Assembly: GCA_905479065.1 (NCBI GenBank)
Contig: CAJQLB010000017.1
Location: forward strand, 26,833 to 90,832
Reading direction: 5' to 3'
Origin: an uncultured Flavobacteriaceae bacterium
GTDB lineage: Bacteria > Bacteroidota > Bacteroidia > Flavobacteriales > Flavobacteriaceae
Length of the DNA: 64,000 bases
Both the position numbers and the translations under genes were made by a program. Numbering within the stretch: position 1 is the stretch's first letter; each line of letters begins with the position of its first letter. The notes beneath the pieces were generated by a model, which was not told the origin of the DNA, made no database searches, and was given only the letters and a program-made list of their open reading frames with translations. This document shows, piece by piece, positions 10,324 to 20,097 of this stretch.

Positions 10324-10494
10324 CTCTATTCACTCTTGGATAAAGTTAAGTTATTTTAGTTAAAACATTAGGTATTAAAAGACAATTTTACCTAAACAAG
10401 ATGCATTTAAAAATGTATTTGAAACAATGATATTAATCAGTTTTTAAGATTGCTTTCAGGATTATTTTTGTTAAAATTATAAATCAATTTAATC

Positions 10495-11043
10495 ATGAAA
10501 AAAACATTTTTCACATTTTTAGTAGCGAGTTTACTTGTATTTAATGGTGCCTTTGCACAAGACTCGGAGGAAAGTCAAGGTTTAAAAGGAGCTTGGTGGG
10601 CTCTGGGTCAATTAGAATTTAATGATAACGATGTAAATGATGTCAGTACCTTTACGGTTTTACCTGTCGTTGGAACTTTTATAAGTCCAACGATTACGTT
10701 AGGCTTAGGTGCTGGTTACACAACTACAACATCAGGAGATTCGGACGCTGTTAGTGCGCTTATTATAATGCCATTAGTTCGAAACTATTGGAGTCTTAAT
10801 GAGAAATTTTACATTTTTGGGCAAGCCGATGTTCCTCTCATTTTCGGTGATGGATATACGGGATATGGTTTTAATTTAAGTCCAGGTATTGACTATTTTG
10901 TATCGAGTAAAGTGACTATTGAAGCAACTTTTGGCCAATTTGGATATAATGCCGTAAAACCTGAGAATGGTGACACCTTGGGTAGCACATCGTTAGGTGT
11001 AAATTTAATGGAAATAAATTTTGGAATTAAATTAATACTTTAA
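10495..11043 (+). CDS. Small outer-membrane beta-barrel protein
   Basis: This 182-residue exported protein has a clear signal peptide ending A-F-A before Gln. After a short acidic start it shows about eight amphipathic strands alternating with turns, rich in Gly, Thr and aromatic residues, and ends in hydrophobic I-K-L-I-L. That is the look of a small eight-stranded barrel of the OmpX/OmpW-like 'outer membrane beta-barrel' kind. A TAttTTTG element at 10463-10470 is a likely -7 element, although I see no good -33 partner. The gene stands alone and is followed by a bidirectional terminator. Ligand and role are unknown. Confidence 0.72.
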   Translation: MKKTFFTFLVASLLVFNGAFAQDSEESQGLKGAWWALGQLEFNDNDVNDVSTFTVLPVVGTFISPTITLGLGAGYTTTTSGDSDAVSALIIMPLVRNYWSLNEKFYIFGQADVPLIFGDGYTGYGFNLSPGIDYFVSSKVTIEATFGQFGYNAVKPENGDTLGSTSLGVNLMEINFGIKLIL

Positions 11044-11113
11044 AACTGGAAATAGTGAACAACAAAGAGTCATTTTTATTGAAGTGAGTCTCTTGTTTTA
11101 GCCTGTGGTAATC

Positions 11114-11152
11114 AAAAAAGCAACACTCGGTAAAATAAAAGTGTTGCTTTTT
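11114..11152. terminator. Bidirectional intrinsic terminator between barrel-protein gene and clpB
   Basis: A 12-bp perfect stem (AAAAGCAACACT / AGTGTTGCTTTT, 11116-11127 with 11140-11151) closes a 12-base loop and has A/T runs on both sides. It lies between convergent genes and can serve both strands. Confidence 0.85.
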
Positions 11153-11182
11153 AACTAACTAATCAAACTATAACATATATTT

Positions 11183-13786
11183 TCAAAGCCCCTCCACAAG
11201 ATCCGCTTGATTTCTAAAGATTAAAGTGGTGTCAAACACATCGAGTAAAATGATGCTGTCTCCTGAGACTTTTCCGGCTAGTATTTGTTTGCTCAATTCA
11301 TTTAAAACATCTTTTTGAATAACTCTTTTAACAGGTCTAGCTCCGTATTCTGGGTGGTATCCTTTTTTAGCTAAATGTGCAATAGATTCCTGTGTAGCAT
11401 CAAATGTGATTCCCTGAAGTGAAAGCATTCTTGTTAACGATTTTAATTGGAGTTCCACGATTTCTGCAATATTGTCTTTACTTAAAGGAGTAAACATCAC
11501 AGTGTCGTCAATCCGATTTAAAAATTCTGGTCTTAGATGTTGTTTTAAGGAGTTAAGGACGTCCTTCTTTGCAGATTCTGCAGCAGATTGGATGTTTTTT
11601 GATTTTTCAAAATGTTCCTGAATAAGTTGACTTCCTATATTTGAGGTCATGATAATAATACTATTCTTAAAATCAGCAATCCGGCCTTTGTTATCTGTTA
11701 ATCTCCCTTCATCTAGAACTTGTAGTAAAATATTAAAGGTGTCTGGATGTGCTTTTTCAATTTCATCAAGCAATACAACTGAATAAGGCTTTCGTCTAAC
11801 TGCTTCGGTCAATTGGCCGCCTTCATCATAACCGACGTATCCTGGAGGTGCTCCAACTAATCTACTCACTGAGTGACGCTCTTGGTACTCGCTCATGTCA
11901 ATCCTGGTCATTGCATTATCATCATCAAATAGATACTCTGCAAGTGCTTTGGCTAGCTCAGTTTTACCAACACCAGTAGTCCCTAAAAATAAAAAAGTCC
12001 CTATGGGTTTATTTGGATTTTGTAATCCAGCTCGACTTCTTCTTACGGCATCACTAACAGCTGTGATAGCCTCATCTTGACCAATAACTCTTTTATGTAT
12101 ATCATCTTCAAGCTTTAAGAGTTTTTCTCGTTCACTTTGAATCATTTTAGTGACTGGAATTCCTGTCCATTTTGCAACGACTTCTGCGATGTCTTCTGAG
12201 GTCACTTCTTCTTTAATTAAAGTATTCCCTTGTTGGTTCGATAGGGTTTCTTGATGCATTTCGAGAGCTTCTTGAGCTTCTTTTATTTTGCCATAACGAA
12301 TTTCAGCAACTTTTCCATAATTTCCATCTCTCTCAGCGCGTTCTGCCTCAAGCTTATAATTTTCAATAGCTCCTTTTACTGATTGAATGTTATCCACTAC
12401 TTCTTTTTCACTTCTCCATTTTGCGCTAATTTCATTTCTTTCTTCTTTTAAATTAGCTAAATCCGAACGAAGAGCTTTGAGTTTAATATCGTCTTTTTCA
12501 CGCTTGATCGCTTCAATTTCAATTTCTAACTGCATAACTTTTCTATCTAAAACATCTAATTCTTCTGGTTTTGAATTTATTTCCATTCTAAGTTTTGATG
12601 CAGCTTCGTCCATGAGATCAATGGCCTTATCTGGTAAAAAACGATTAGTAATATAGCGCTCAGAAAGTTTAACTGCTCCAATAATAGCTTCATCTTTAAT
12701 ACGTACTTTATGGTGAGTTTCATATTTTTCTTTGATACCTCTTAAAATTGAGATGGCACTCTCAGTGTCGGGTTCATTCACCATGACCTTTTGAAATCTA
12801 CGTTCTAACGCCTTGTCTTTTTCAAAATATTTTTGATACTCATCGAGTGTTGTGGCTCCAATTGCTCTGAGTTCACCTCGAGCTAAAGCGGGTTTCAATA
12901 TATTAGCTGCGTCCATCGCTCCCTGTCCACCACCAGCTCCCACCAATGTGTGAATTTCATCTATGAATAACACAACATCTCCATTACTTGTCGTCACCTC
13001 TTTAATGACTGCTTTTAAGCGTTCTTCAAATTCTCCCTTAAATTTCGCTCCAGCTATGAGGGCCCCCATGTCTAATGCGAAAATTTGTTTGTCTTTTAAG
13101 TTTTCTGGAATATCACCATCAATAATTCGGTGTGCTAATCCTTCCGCAATAGCAGTTTTCCCTGTGCCTGGTTCGCCAACTAAAATAGGATTGTTCTTGG
13201 TTCGTCTTGATAATATTTGTAAAATTCTTCTTATTTCTTCATCACGACCAATAACGGGATCTAACTTACCATCTTTAGCTAATTGATTTAAGTTTTTAGC
13301 ATATTTTTCTAGCGAATTGTATGTGTCCTCTTGACTTTGGGAGGTCACTCGATTACCTTTCCGTAATTCGTGAATAGCTGAAAGTAAACTCTTTTCTGTG
13401 ACTCCTTGGTCTTTTAACATTTGAGAAATATTCGTATTTGATTTAAAAATAGCAAGAATAAGGTGTTCAACAGATACATACTCATCTTTCATTTTTTTTG
13501 CAATAATAGCGGCTTCATTCAATGTTTTTCCTGTTTTCTGGGACCACATAATGTCAGTACCAGAAACTTTCGAGATACTTTTTAATTGATTGTTTAGTGC
13601 GTGTTTGAGAGTTTCAATCTTAACATTAAGTTTTTTAAGTAAAAAAGGGAGTACATATTTGTCAGTGTCAAAAATAGCTTTAAAAAGATGTTCATTTTCA
13701 ATTGTCTGATGTTCGTTTTCTTGAGCTATTAATTGTGCTCTTTGCAATGACTCTTGAGATTTGATTGTATAATTGTTTGGGTTCAT
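11183..13786 (-). CDS. clpB: ATP-dependent disaggregase ClpB
   Basis: ClpB is the Hsp100 disaggregase that works with DnaK to extract polypeptides from aggregates. The 867-residue length is normal. An N-terminal Clp-N repeat domain (about 1-145) is followed by the first AAA+ domain with Walker A G-E-P-G-T-G-K-T at 204-211 and Walker B F-I-D-E-I-H. A long middle coiled coil (about 405-530) sets ClpB apart from ClpA/ClpC. The second AAA+ domain has Walker A G-T-T-G-V-G-K-T at 602-609 and L-L-D-E-I-E-K-A-H. The pore loop Y-V-G-Y is present in the second ring. The gene stands alone on the minus strand, with a shared terminator at its 3' end. I did not find a recognisable heat-shock operator upstream. 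Confidence 0.98.
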   Translation of the reverse strand: MNPNNYTIKSQESLQRAQLIAQENEHQTIENEHLFKAIFDTDKYVLPFLLKKLNVKIETLKHALNNQLKSISKVSGTDIMWSQKTGKTLNEAAIIAKKMKDEYVSVEHLILAIFKSNTNISQMLKDQGVTEKSLLSAIHELRKGNRVTSQSQEDTYNSLEKYAKNLNQLAKDGKLDPVIGRDEEIRRILQILSRRTKNNPILVGEPGTGKTAIAEGLAHRIIDGDIPENLKDKQIFALDMGALIAGAKFKGEFEERLKAVIKEVTTSNGDVVLFIDEIHTLVGAGGGQGAMDAANILKPALARGELRAIGATTLDEYQKYFEKDKALERRFQKVMVNEPDTESAISILRGIKEKYETHHKVRIKDEAIIGAVKLSERYITNRFLPDKAIDLMDEAASKLRMEINSKPEELDVLDRKVMQLEIEIEAIKREKDDIKLKALRSDLANLKEERNEISAKWRSEKEVVDNIQSVKGAIENYKLEAERAERDGNYGKVAEIRYGKIKEAQEALEMHQETLSNQQGNTLIKEEVTSEDIAEVVAKWTGIPVTKMIQSEREKLLKLEDDIHKRVIGQDEAITAVSDAVRRSRAGLQNPNKPIGTFLFLGTTGVGKTELAKALAEYLFDDDNAMTRIDMSEYQERHSVSRLVGAPPGYVGYDEGGQLTEAVRRKPYSVVLLDEIEKAHPDTFNILLQVLDEGRLTDNKGRIADFKNSIIIMTSNIGSQLIQEHFEKSKNIQSAAESAKKDVLNSLKQHLRPEFLNRIDDTVMFTPLSKDNIAEIVELQLKSLTRMLSLQGITFDATQESIAHLAKKGYHPEYGARPVKRVIQKDVLNELSKQILAGKVSGDSIILLDVFDTTLIFRNQADLVEGL

Positions 13787-13941
13787 AATGTTGTGTTTTT
13801 TTTATTTATTGTCAATTACCTTACCATTACAGGTCATCAGACAAAATGTCTTAAAAAACAGAAGTTTACATGACTTTTTGTCTTATTTTGTAATTTACCT
13901 TGATTATCGAGAATTGTGTATAGTCGATGTATTGGTAACAT

Positions 13942-13973
13942 TTTGGGTTATTGATTTTTAAATGATAATTTTG
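13942..13973 (+). promoter_or_regulatory. Promoter of the GH16 gene (Bacteroidota sigma-A type)
   Basis: TTTG at 13942-13945 and TAATTTTG at 13966-13973 are separated by 20 bases, a full match to the TTTG-N17-23-TAnnTTTG consensus. Transcription would start about 10 bases before the ATG at 13990, giving a very short leader. Confidence 0.75.
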
Positions 13974-13989
13974 GCTGAAATTGTTACAA

Positions 13990-15615
13990 ATGAACAGAGT
14001 TAGTTATTCCATAATTTCAATGCTGCTATGTTGCTGTGCAGGATTTACGCAAAATTATGACGGATTTGAGCCTTTTGATGCATTAACAACAAATGAATTC
14101 TTAGATGATAATGGTTCGACATTCGCCTCTGTGGAAAGTATATCCTTAGGTGGTGAGAATGGTGTAAATTCAGAGGGTGAATATGGATACGTGGTGACCA
14201 AGGCAACTTCTGATCCTTGGCAAGCAGCCGCTTTAGTGTTACAAGATAATTATATGGATTTAACGAACGTTAGGACCATTGAAGTTGATATTTATTCGAA
14301 TGAGTCAACTTTTATACTTGCGAAGGCAGTTGATGGGGTTAACGGAGGAACCGAGGGAGCAACAGATGCTCAACACCCTGGTGGTGGGTGGGCTACTTTG
14401 ATTTTTAACTTTGATATCCCAAAAGATGGTGGTGTTGCTGCTTTTGATGAGTTTTCAAAACTTTTTTTCTTTCCCCTATGGAATGGTGACGGATGGGATG
14501 GTTCTGTTGGCAACAGTGCCGTTACAGCTACTGCCTATGACAATGTGAAATATTCGGCTGGTGCTGAAATTAATTCAAATCCTGACTCTGACCCGTCTTT
14601 TGACAACCTAGTATGGTACGATGAGTTTGATGGTAACGGAGCAATTGATGGTTCTAAATGGCATCATCAAACACAGTTGATAGCGGGTGATAGTTGGGCC
14701 AATAACGAAAAACAGCACTATACAAATAGGACCACTAATTCATATGTTAATAACGGAACTTTGAAAATTGTCGCTAGAGAAGAGTCTTACACTGATCAAG
14801 GAGTTACGAAACAATATACATCTGCAAGACTTAATTCAAAATATGCTTTTCAAAATGGGCGTGTTGAGGTGAGAGCAAAATTACCCTCTTTCGCTGGAAC
14901 TTGGCCAGCAATTTGGCTTTTAGGACAAAATATAAATGAAGATGGTTCTTATTGGGATAATTTAGGGTTTGGAACTACCTCTTGGCCTTTTTGTGGTGAA
15001 ATAGACATTATGGAACCAAACATTCCTAAAACAGAAATTCTAGCCACATGGCATTGGGATAATGGAAGTGGTTATACGATGAACAGTGACTTTATTGAAG
15101 TATCAAATAGTGAAACTTCTCAAAATTTTCATCTTTATGCTCTTGAATGGACCTCCAATACAATGAAAATATATTTTGACGATATTTTGGTTAATGAAAT
15201 GAACACGTTTGCGCCATTTAATCAAGATTTTTTTATTTTACTGAATCTAGCTATGGGAGGTAATTTGGGCGGCAATATTGATCCTAATTTTTCACAAGAT
15301 AGAATGGAAATTGATTATGTAAGAGTCTACCAGCAAAGTACATTGAGCGATGCAGAATTTAGTTTCGATAATCAACGAATAAATATTTCACCTAACCCAG
15401 TCGAAGAAGTGTTGACTATTGTCACTTCTTTTAAAAATGAAACAGTAAAGTTAATTATTTCCGACGTCACTGGTCGAGAGGTTATGAATCAAGTTGTTCA
15501 CATGAAAGACGGGATGATTCAAGTAGATGCGACGTCTTTTTTATCTGGTTTGTATTTCGGAAGGTTATATTTTGGAGATACTAAAAATAAGGTGATTAAA
15601 TTCATAAAAAAATAA
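13990..15615 (+). CDS. Secreted GH16 beta-glucanase (laminarinase-like) with T9SS type A tail
   Basis: This is a glycoside hydrolase family 16 endo-beta-glucanase, most likely acting on beta-1,3-glucans such as laminarin outside the cell. The signal peptide ends G-F-T before Gln. Residues about 20-190 form an additional beta-sandwich-like region of unknown binding role. The GH16 domain (about 200-455) begins L-V-W-Y-D-E-F-D-G and carries the catalytic motif E337-I-D339-I-M-E342 with the nucleophile and acid/base glutamates intact. The C-terminal ~75 residues (I-S-P-N-P ... L-S-G-L-Y-F ... K-F-I-K-K) are a T9SS type A sorting domain. The start at 13990 is chosen over an in-frame TTG at 13981 because it is an ATG and fits the promoter. 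No other polysaccharide-utilisation genes adjoin it. Confidence 0.92.
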   Translation: MNRVSYSIISMLLCCCAGFTQNYDGFEPFDALTTNEFLDDNGSTFASVESISLGGENGVNSEGEYGYVVTKATSDPWQAAALVLQDNYMDLTNVRTIEVDIYSNESTFILAKAVDGVNGGTEGATDAQHPGGGWATLIFNFDIPKDGGVAAFDEFSKLFFFPLWNGDGWDGSVGNSAVTATAYDNVKYSAGAEINSNPDSDPSFDNLVWYDEFDGNGAIDGSKWHHQTQLIAGDSWANNEKQHYTNRTTNSYVNNGTLKIVAREESYTDQGVTKQYTSARLNSKYAFQNGRVEVRAKLPSFAGTWPAIWLLGQNINEDGSYWDNLGFGTTSWPFCGEIDIMEPNIPKTEILATWHWDNGSGYTMNSDFIEVSNSETSQNFHLYALEWTSNTMKIYFDDILVNEMNTFAPFNQDFFILLNLAMGGNLGGNIDPNFSQDRMEIDYVRVYQQSTLSDAEFSFDNQRINISPNPVEEVLTIVTSFKNETVKLIISDVTGREVMNQVVHMKDGMIQVDATSFLSGLYFGRLYFGDTKNKVIKFIKK

Positions 15616-15639
15616 TCTTAATTAAGATGATTTAAAAAT

Positions 15640-16029
15640 ATGGGACTATTTACGAAACTTTTTAAACAGCAAGATCAAACCATAACGGATCTGCAAGTGC
15701 CATGGATTCATTTATCAAATGTAGATCAGTTGGCTGAAATAGAAGAGCACTCAATATTAAAAACGCAACTTATTTTCAAACACTCAACACGTTGTGGAAT
15801 CAGTAGAATGGTAAAGAAACAATTTGAAAATGATTTTGATCCATCGCTCAATATTGATTTATTTTATCTTGATTTATTAAAATTTCGTGATGTTTCTAAC
15901 GAAATTGAATCAAAGTTTCAAATTAGTCATGAGTCACCACAAATAATAATTATTAAAAATGGTAATGCTGTCACTCATGCCAGTCATAGTGATATAAATA
16001 ATGTAGAACTTATTAGATTTATTTTGTGA
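15640..16029 (+). CDS. ytxJ: Bacillithiol system redox-active protein YtxJ
   Basis: This 129-residue thioredoxin-fold protein of the YtxJ/DUF2847 family is thought to act as a monothiol bacilliredoxin that removes bacillithiol from proteins in the cytoplasm. The active-site region K-H-S-T-R-C52-G-I-S has a single cysteine where thioredoxins have C-x-x-C, and the later S-P-Q-I-I-I-I cis-proline segment is present. It lies 24 bases after the GH16 gene, probably as a fortuitous read-through pair, and ends at a strong terminator. Its presence suggests that the cell makes bacillithiol, although no bshABC genes are in the window. Confidence 0.9.
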   Translation: MGLFTKLFKQQDQTITDLQVPWIHLSNVDQLAEIEEHSILKTQLIFKHSTRCGISRMVKKQFENDFDPSLNIDLFYLDLLKFRDVSNEIESKFQISHESPQIIIIKNGNAVTHASHSDINNVELIRFIL

Positions 16030-16030
16030 T

Positions 16031-16074
16031 AAAAAAAGAGCTTCCATTTATTTCAAATGGAAGCTCTTTTTTTT
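16031..16074. terminator. Strong bidirectional terminator after ytxJ
   Basis: A 12-bp perfect stem (GAGCTTCCATTT at 16038-16049 with its complement at 16055-16066) closes a five-base loop, with A7 before and T8 after. It separates convergent ytxJ and the lipoprotein gene and reaches the latter's stop codon. Confidence 0.93.
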
Positions 16075-17254
16075 AATTTAATTTATTGTACCTCATAACG
16101 TCAATGAGTTGTAATCTCAAGTCTTCGCTTGAATCAAAAATCATTTGTTCGTTTGTTGGAAAGTAAACACTTTTTTCTCTTGTTAAAGCTCTGTCAAAGC
16201 GTGTTAAAGCCCTAAAGTCTCCGCTGTAAGTCCCAAAATTATTTTCAAATACCAACTTACTATCTATCGGAATCGTTTTCAGAATAGTGTTTGTTTTTAA
16301 ATTTACAAAAGTAACCTCAGCAAGGATTTCACTTGTTTTAAATTGATTAAACGCAAAAAATCGCGCCCTAACTTGTTTTATTTTATCAATTTTCACATCG
16401 TTCCCTAGAGAATCCTTCAGAACGTTTCCATCGATATCTAGCTGATATTCCCAACCGTCAACAATATTTTTATTTCGGATAAATTGTTTTTCAGTTAATG
16501 CTTCAGGAGATATTAATATTTGTTTAATATCAACATTCATTTCAAAATCATATCTCATAGACTCTTTTGCAAAATTATGATACTGAATCCACTGATGATT
16601 AATGGTAGCATCCTTTATATTAGCAACTTCCTCTTTTATATATGTTGGAATAATTTGATCAGTGGTATCAAAAAGATTAATTATAACATGATCAATACCT
16701 TTCAGATGAGCATTTTTTATCAGTTCTCTAGTGTTTTTAAAGTTTGGATTTATGTCTTCCACGTATGTAAATAGCTTGTGAGCCTTTCTAGCGTCATACT
16801 TGTCCTCAGAGGATAATAATATTAAACCATTGTTAAACATATGATTGGAGACCTTAAATTGATATTCTTGAATATCCTTTGAGTAATCTATAAAAGTTAA
16901 ATTAACAATATGATTTCCAATTTTCATTGGAAGATATGGCTTGATAGCTTCTTGGCGATAGTCCAGTTTCACATATAATTCAAAAATTGACTTTAATAAT
17001 TCTGGATTATCACCCTTTTTGAAGTGATTAATCCTTTTTATATCTCTTTTAACAACTTGTTCGTAAGCATCTTTCAGCAATAGTACATAGTGCTGCTTCC
17101 TTTTGTCACTCTTGTTTTTATTGAGTTTTTTTAGAGCGTTACTAATAACGGCGTCATAATTACCTAATTGTAACTGTTTTTCAATTTGCTTTCTTCCACC
17201 ACAAGACAGAAGTCCTGAAAGAAGCACTAATAATAGGAGTAGTTTTTTCATCAT
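16073..17254 (-). CDS. Predicted lipoprotein of unknown function, helical repeat N-terminal half
   Basis: This predicted lipoprotein has about 393 residues. The hydrophobic N-terminus ends L-L-S-C-G-G. The following ~170 residues are helical with a TPR-like spacing (L-x-x-G-N-Y-D-A-V-I near residue 30 of the mature part, Y-V-K-L-D-Y-R-Q-E-A-I later). The C-terminal half is a mixed alpha/beta region with no motif that I recognise. I chose the MM-KK start at 17254; an upstream ATG at 17275 would place seven polar residues before the signal. It is a single gene on the minus strand with its own terminator. It may bind envelope proteins through its helical repeats, but nothing shows that directly. 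Confidence 0.75.
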   Translation of the reverse strand: MMKKLLLLLVLLSGLLSCGGRKQIEKQLQLGNYDAVISNALKKLNKNKSDKRKQHYVLLLKDAYEQVVKRDIKRINHFKKGDNPELLKSIFELYVKLDYRQEAIKPYLPMKIGNHIVNLTFIDYSKDIQEYQFKVSNHMFNNGLILLSSEDKYDARKAHKLFTYVEDINPNFKNTRELIKNAHLKGIDHVIINLFDTTDQIIPTYIKEEVANIKDATINHQWIQYHNFAKESMRYDFEMNVDIKQILISPEALTEKQFIRNKNIVDGWEYQLDIDGNVLKDSLGNDVKIDKIKQVRARFFAFNQFKTSEILAEVTFVNLKTNTILKTIPIDSKLVFENNFGTYSGDFRALTRFDRALTREKSVYFPTNEQMIFDSSEDLRLQLIDVMRYNKLN

Positions 17255-17426
17255 CTTGAGTTTTAAATTATACATATAAAACGCTTTTCAAAGATAATGC
17301 CAAACTGAATTTTGAAATGAATATTAATAAGATCTTAAAGCAAAATTCGTACCCACACAAGATTATAGGAATACGTACTTGAACCCTTTAGGCTTTTAAG
17401 AAGTTATCCAATAAGCAGATAAAATA

Positions 17427-18707
17427 TTACTTTTCGTAAACAGGAAGTAATTTTGTTTTAACTTCCCCAAATCCGATTCTCACATCATCATTCTCACTGA
17501 AAGCTCTCATGATTACAGTGTCATTGTCTTGAATGAATTTTCGTTCTGATCCGTCTTTCATTTTTAATGGCTTTTCACCTCGCCAGGTTAACTCCAACAT
17601 CGATCCATATGAATCTTCCGTTGGCCCTGAAATTGTTCCACTACCCATCATATCCCCAGAATTAACAGGACATCCGTTGACAGTGTGGTGTGCTAGTTGT
17701 TGTGCCATATTCCAATACATGTACCTGAAATTAGATCGACAAACAATTGTTTCTTTTGCCTCCTGAGGTTTAATCGAAGCTTCCAAGTTAATATCGTAAC
17801 TGTTCTTTCCTCCCAATTGCAAATATGGAAGTGGCTGCGGGTGCTGTTTTGGAGATTCAACACGAAATGGCTCAAGAGCGTCCAAAGTGACAATCCACGG
17901 TGATATTGTCGATGCAAAATTTTTCCCTAAAAAAGGGCCTAAGGGCACATACTCCCATTTTTGTATGTCGCGAGCGCTCCAATCATTAAATAACACCAAT
18001 CCAAAAATATATTCTTCTGCTTCGGAAATCGGAATAGGCTCACCTAAATCATTGGCATCAGTTGTAATAAATGCCATCTCTAACTCAAAATCTACCAGAT
18101 TACTTGGGCCAAACGTCGGGACTGTGGCCCCTGCTGGTAATGTTTGACCTTGTGGTCTATGAATTGGAATTCCAGAGGGAATAATGGAAGAGCTTCTACC
18201 GTGATAGCCAACTGGAAGATGAAGCCAATTAGGCATCAAGGCATTATCTTTGCCTCTAAACATGGTTCCAACGTTCGTAGCATGTTCTTTACTTGCATAA
18301 AAGTCAGTGTAATCACCGATTTGTACAGGTAACTGCATCTCAATTTCATCAAGTCGAAATAAAACTATTTCTTTATTTTTTTTATTGTTTTTTAGGGTAT
18401 CGTCAGTGTCATCAAATATGTCTGCAATTCTGTTTCTAACCAAGCGCCAAGTTTTGCGACCATCGGCTATAAAGTCATTCAATGTGTCTTGAAGAAAAAT
18501 ATCATCTGTTAAAGGAATGCCATCAAAATACCCTAATTGATGCAGGGCACCTAAATCAATTGCTGTATCACCGATTCTAGTTCCAATCGTAACAATATCA
18601 TCACGAGTTAAAAACACACCAAATGGTATATTTTGAATTGGAAAATCAGAATTTTTATCTACATGTAGCCAAGATGCTCTGTCAGGATTATTTGCTGAAA
18701 TAGACAT
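17427..18707 (-). CDS. fahA: Fumarylacetoacetase
   Basis: This enzyme hydrolyses 4-fumarylacetoacetate to fumarate and acetoacetate, the last step of tyrosine/homogentisate degradation. The 426-residue length fits the family. The N-terminal SH3-like domain (I-P-F-G-V-F, about 1-125) precedes the catalytic fold with Y-T-D-F-Y-x-S-x-E-H-A-x-N-x-G near 135-150, a V-x-F-E-L-E-M-A-F metal site (D-F-E-L-E-M here), W-S-A-R-D-I-Q-K-W-E-Y-x-P-L-G-P-F and the late G-D-M-M-G-S-G-T-I-S-G. The metal-binding acidic residues are all present. It is divergent from glyA. Other homogentisate-pathway genes are absent from the window. Confidence 0.97.
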   Translation of the reverse strand: MSISANNPDRASWLHVDKNSDFPIQNIPFGVFLTRDDIVTIGTRIGDTAIDLGALHQLGYFDGIPLTDDIFLQDTLNDFIADGRKTWRLVRNRIADIFDDTDDTLKNNKKNKEIVLFRLDEIEMQLPVQIGDYTDFYASKEHATNVGTMFRGKDNALMPNWLHLPVGYHGRSSSIIPSGIPIHRPQGQTLPAGATVPTFGPSNLVDFELEMAFITTDANDLGEPIPISEAEEYIFGLVLFNDWSARDIQKWEYVPLGPFLGKNFASTISPWIVTLDALEPFRVESPKQHPQPLPYLQLGGKNSYDINLEASIKPQEAKETIVCRSNFRYMYWNMAQQLAHHTVNGCPVNSGDMMGSGTISGPTEDSYGSMLELTWRGEKPLKMKDGSERKFIQDNDTVIMRAFSENDDVRIGFGEVKTKLLPVYEK

Positions 18708-18755
18708 AATATATTGTTGATTAATTGTTATTAAATTCTCTGTAAATATATGTTT

Positions 18756-18790
18756 TTTGACTTATTAAACTAATCAATTCACTATTTTTG
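18756..18790 (+). promoter_or_regulatory. Promoter of glyA
   Basis: TTTG at 18756-18759 and TATTTTTG at 18783-18790 are separated by 23 bases, at the upper end of the usual spacing. The -7 element is a full TAnnTTTG match, and the ATG follows 28 bases later. Confidence 0.6.
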
Positions 18791-18817
18791 ATAAATATTT
18801 AACCTTAAGAGTATTTT

Positions 18818-20089
18818 ATGCAACGAGACAGACAAATATTTGAATTAATTCAAGCTGAAAAACAACGTCAACTCAATGGATTAGAGTTGATTGCCTCTGA
18901 AAATTTTGTAAGCGATCAAGTGATGGAAGCTGCTGGCTCAGTTCTGACCAATAAATATGCTGAAGGCTATCCTGGCAAGCGTTATTATGGAGGATGTGAA
19001 ATTGTTGATGAAGTTGAAGAATTGGCAATAGAAAGGGCTAAGACACTATTTAATGCAGAATTTGTAAACGTTCAACCGCACTCAGGGAGTCAAGCGAACA
19101 CTGCGGTATTTCATGCGTGCTTAAATCCAGGAGATAAAATTTTAGGATTTGATTTGTCTCATGGTGGTCATTTGACACACGGTTCTCCAGTTAATTTCTC
19201 GGGGCGTTTGTACAATCCTTGTTTTTATGGAGTTGATGAAGCTACAGGTGTTTTAAACTATGATAGGATAGAGGAGATTGCAAAAAAGGAACGTCCAAAA
19301 TTAATTATTGCAGGAGCTTCTGCCTATTCACGCGATATGGACTTTAAGCGATTCAGGACTATTGCAGATAGCGTTAATGCAATCTTGTTAGCAGATATTT
19401 CTCATCCATCAGGGTTAATTGCAAAAGGAATATTAAATGATCCTTTACCTCATTGTCATATCGTTACTACCACCACTCATAAAACCCTTCGTGGTCCAAG
19501 AGGTGGTATGATTCTGATGGGACAAGATTTTGAAAACCCTTTTGGTTTAACACTAAAAAGTGGTAAACTACGTTCAATGTCTTCTTTGCTTAATTCAGGT
19601 GTTTTTCCAGGAAATCAGGGTGGTCCTTTAGAACATATAATCGCTGCAAAGGCCATTGCTTTTGAGGAAGCCTTAACAGATGATTTTATGCATTACATTT
19701 TGCAGGTAAAAAACAATGCTGATGCGATGGCGAGAGCCTTTGTAACTAAAGATTATAATATTATTTCAGGTGGTACTGATAACCATATGATGTTAATTGA
19801 TTTAAGAAATAAAAATATTACAGGTAAAGATGCGGAGCAGGCATTGGTTAAAGCAGATATTACTGTGAATAAAAACATGGTTCCTTTCGATGATAAAAGT
19901 CCTTTCGTCACCTCAGGTATTCGTGTTGGGACTCCAGCAATTACAACACGTGGACTTAAGGAAACTGACATGGAAATTATCGTATCACTAATTGATGAGG
20001 TTATCAGAAACTATGAAGATGACTCTACTCTGGCCGAGGTTGCTAACAAAGTAAATTCGCTGATGTCAGATAGGCCTCTGTTTTCTTGA
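18818..20089 (+). CDS. glyA: Serine hydroxymethyltransferase
   Basis: This PLP enzyme interconverts serine and glycine while loading one-carbon units onto tetrahydrofolate. At 423 residues it is a standard bacterial length. The N-terminus has L-I-A-S-E-N-F and the [13 protein letters not shown] loop. The active-site lysine is K222 in [14 protein letters not shown], and the late R-x-G-T-P-A-x-T-T-R-G motif is complete. No glycine riboswitch is visible in the short leader. The gene converges with the lipoprotein gene at 20098, with eight bases between stops. Confidence 0.98.
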   Translation: MQRDRQIFELIQAEKQRQLNGLELIASENFVSDQVMEAAGSVLTNKYAEGYPGKRYYGGCEIVDEVEELAIERAKTLFNAEFVNVQPHSGSQANTAVFHACLNPGDKILGFDLSHGGHLTHGSPVNFSGRLYNPCFYGVDEATGVLNYDRIEEIAKKERPKLIIAGASAYSRDMDFKRFRTIADSVNAILLADISHPSGLIAKGILNDPLPHCHIVTTTTHKTLRGPRGGMILMGQDFENPFGLTLKSGKLRSMSSLLNSGVFPGNQGGPLEHIIAAKAIAFEEALTDDFMHYILQVKNNADAMARAFVTKDYNIISGGTDNHMMLIDLRNKNITGKDAEQALVKADITVNKNMVPFDDKSPFVTSGIRVGTPAITTRGLKETDMEIIVSLIDEVIRNYEDDSTLAEVANKVNSLMSDRPLFS

Positions 20090-20097
20090 CGGATGAC

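Noticed and set aside
12963..13286. A 107-codon frame antisense to clpB
   Set aside because: It is the complement of the first AAA+ domain. Conservation of ClpB explains the open frame.
13773..13961. Plus-strand frame of 62 codons at the clpB 5' end, hydrophobic
   Set aside because: It starts inside the clpB start region on the other strand, has no promoter of its own and runs through the GH16 promoter. It is most likely chance.
18708..18817. Glycine riboswitch upstream of glyA
   Set aside because: The leader after the mapped promoter is only ~20 bases, and no tandem aptamer pattern is present in the 110-base gap.
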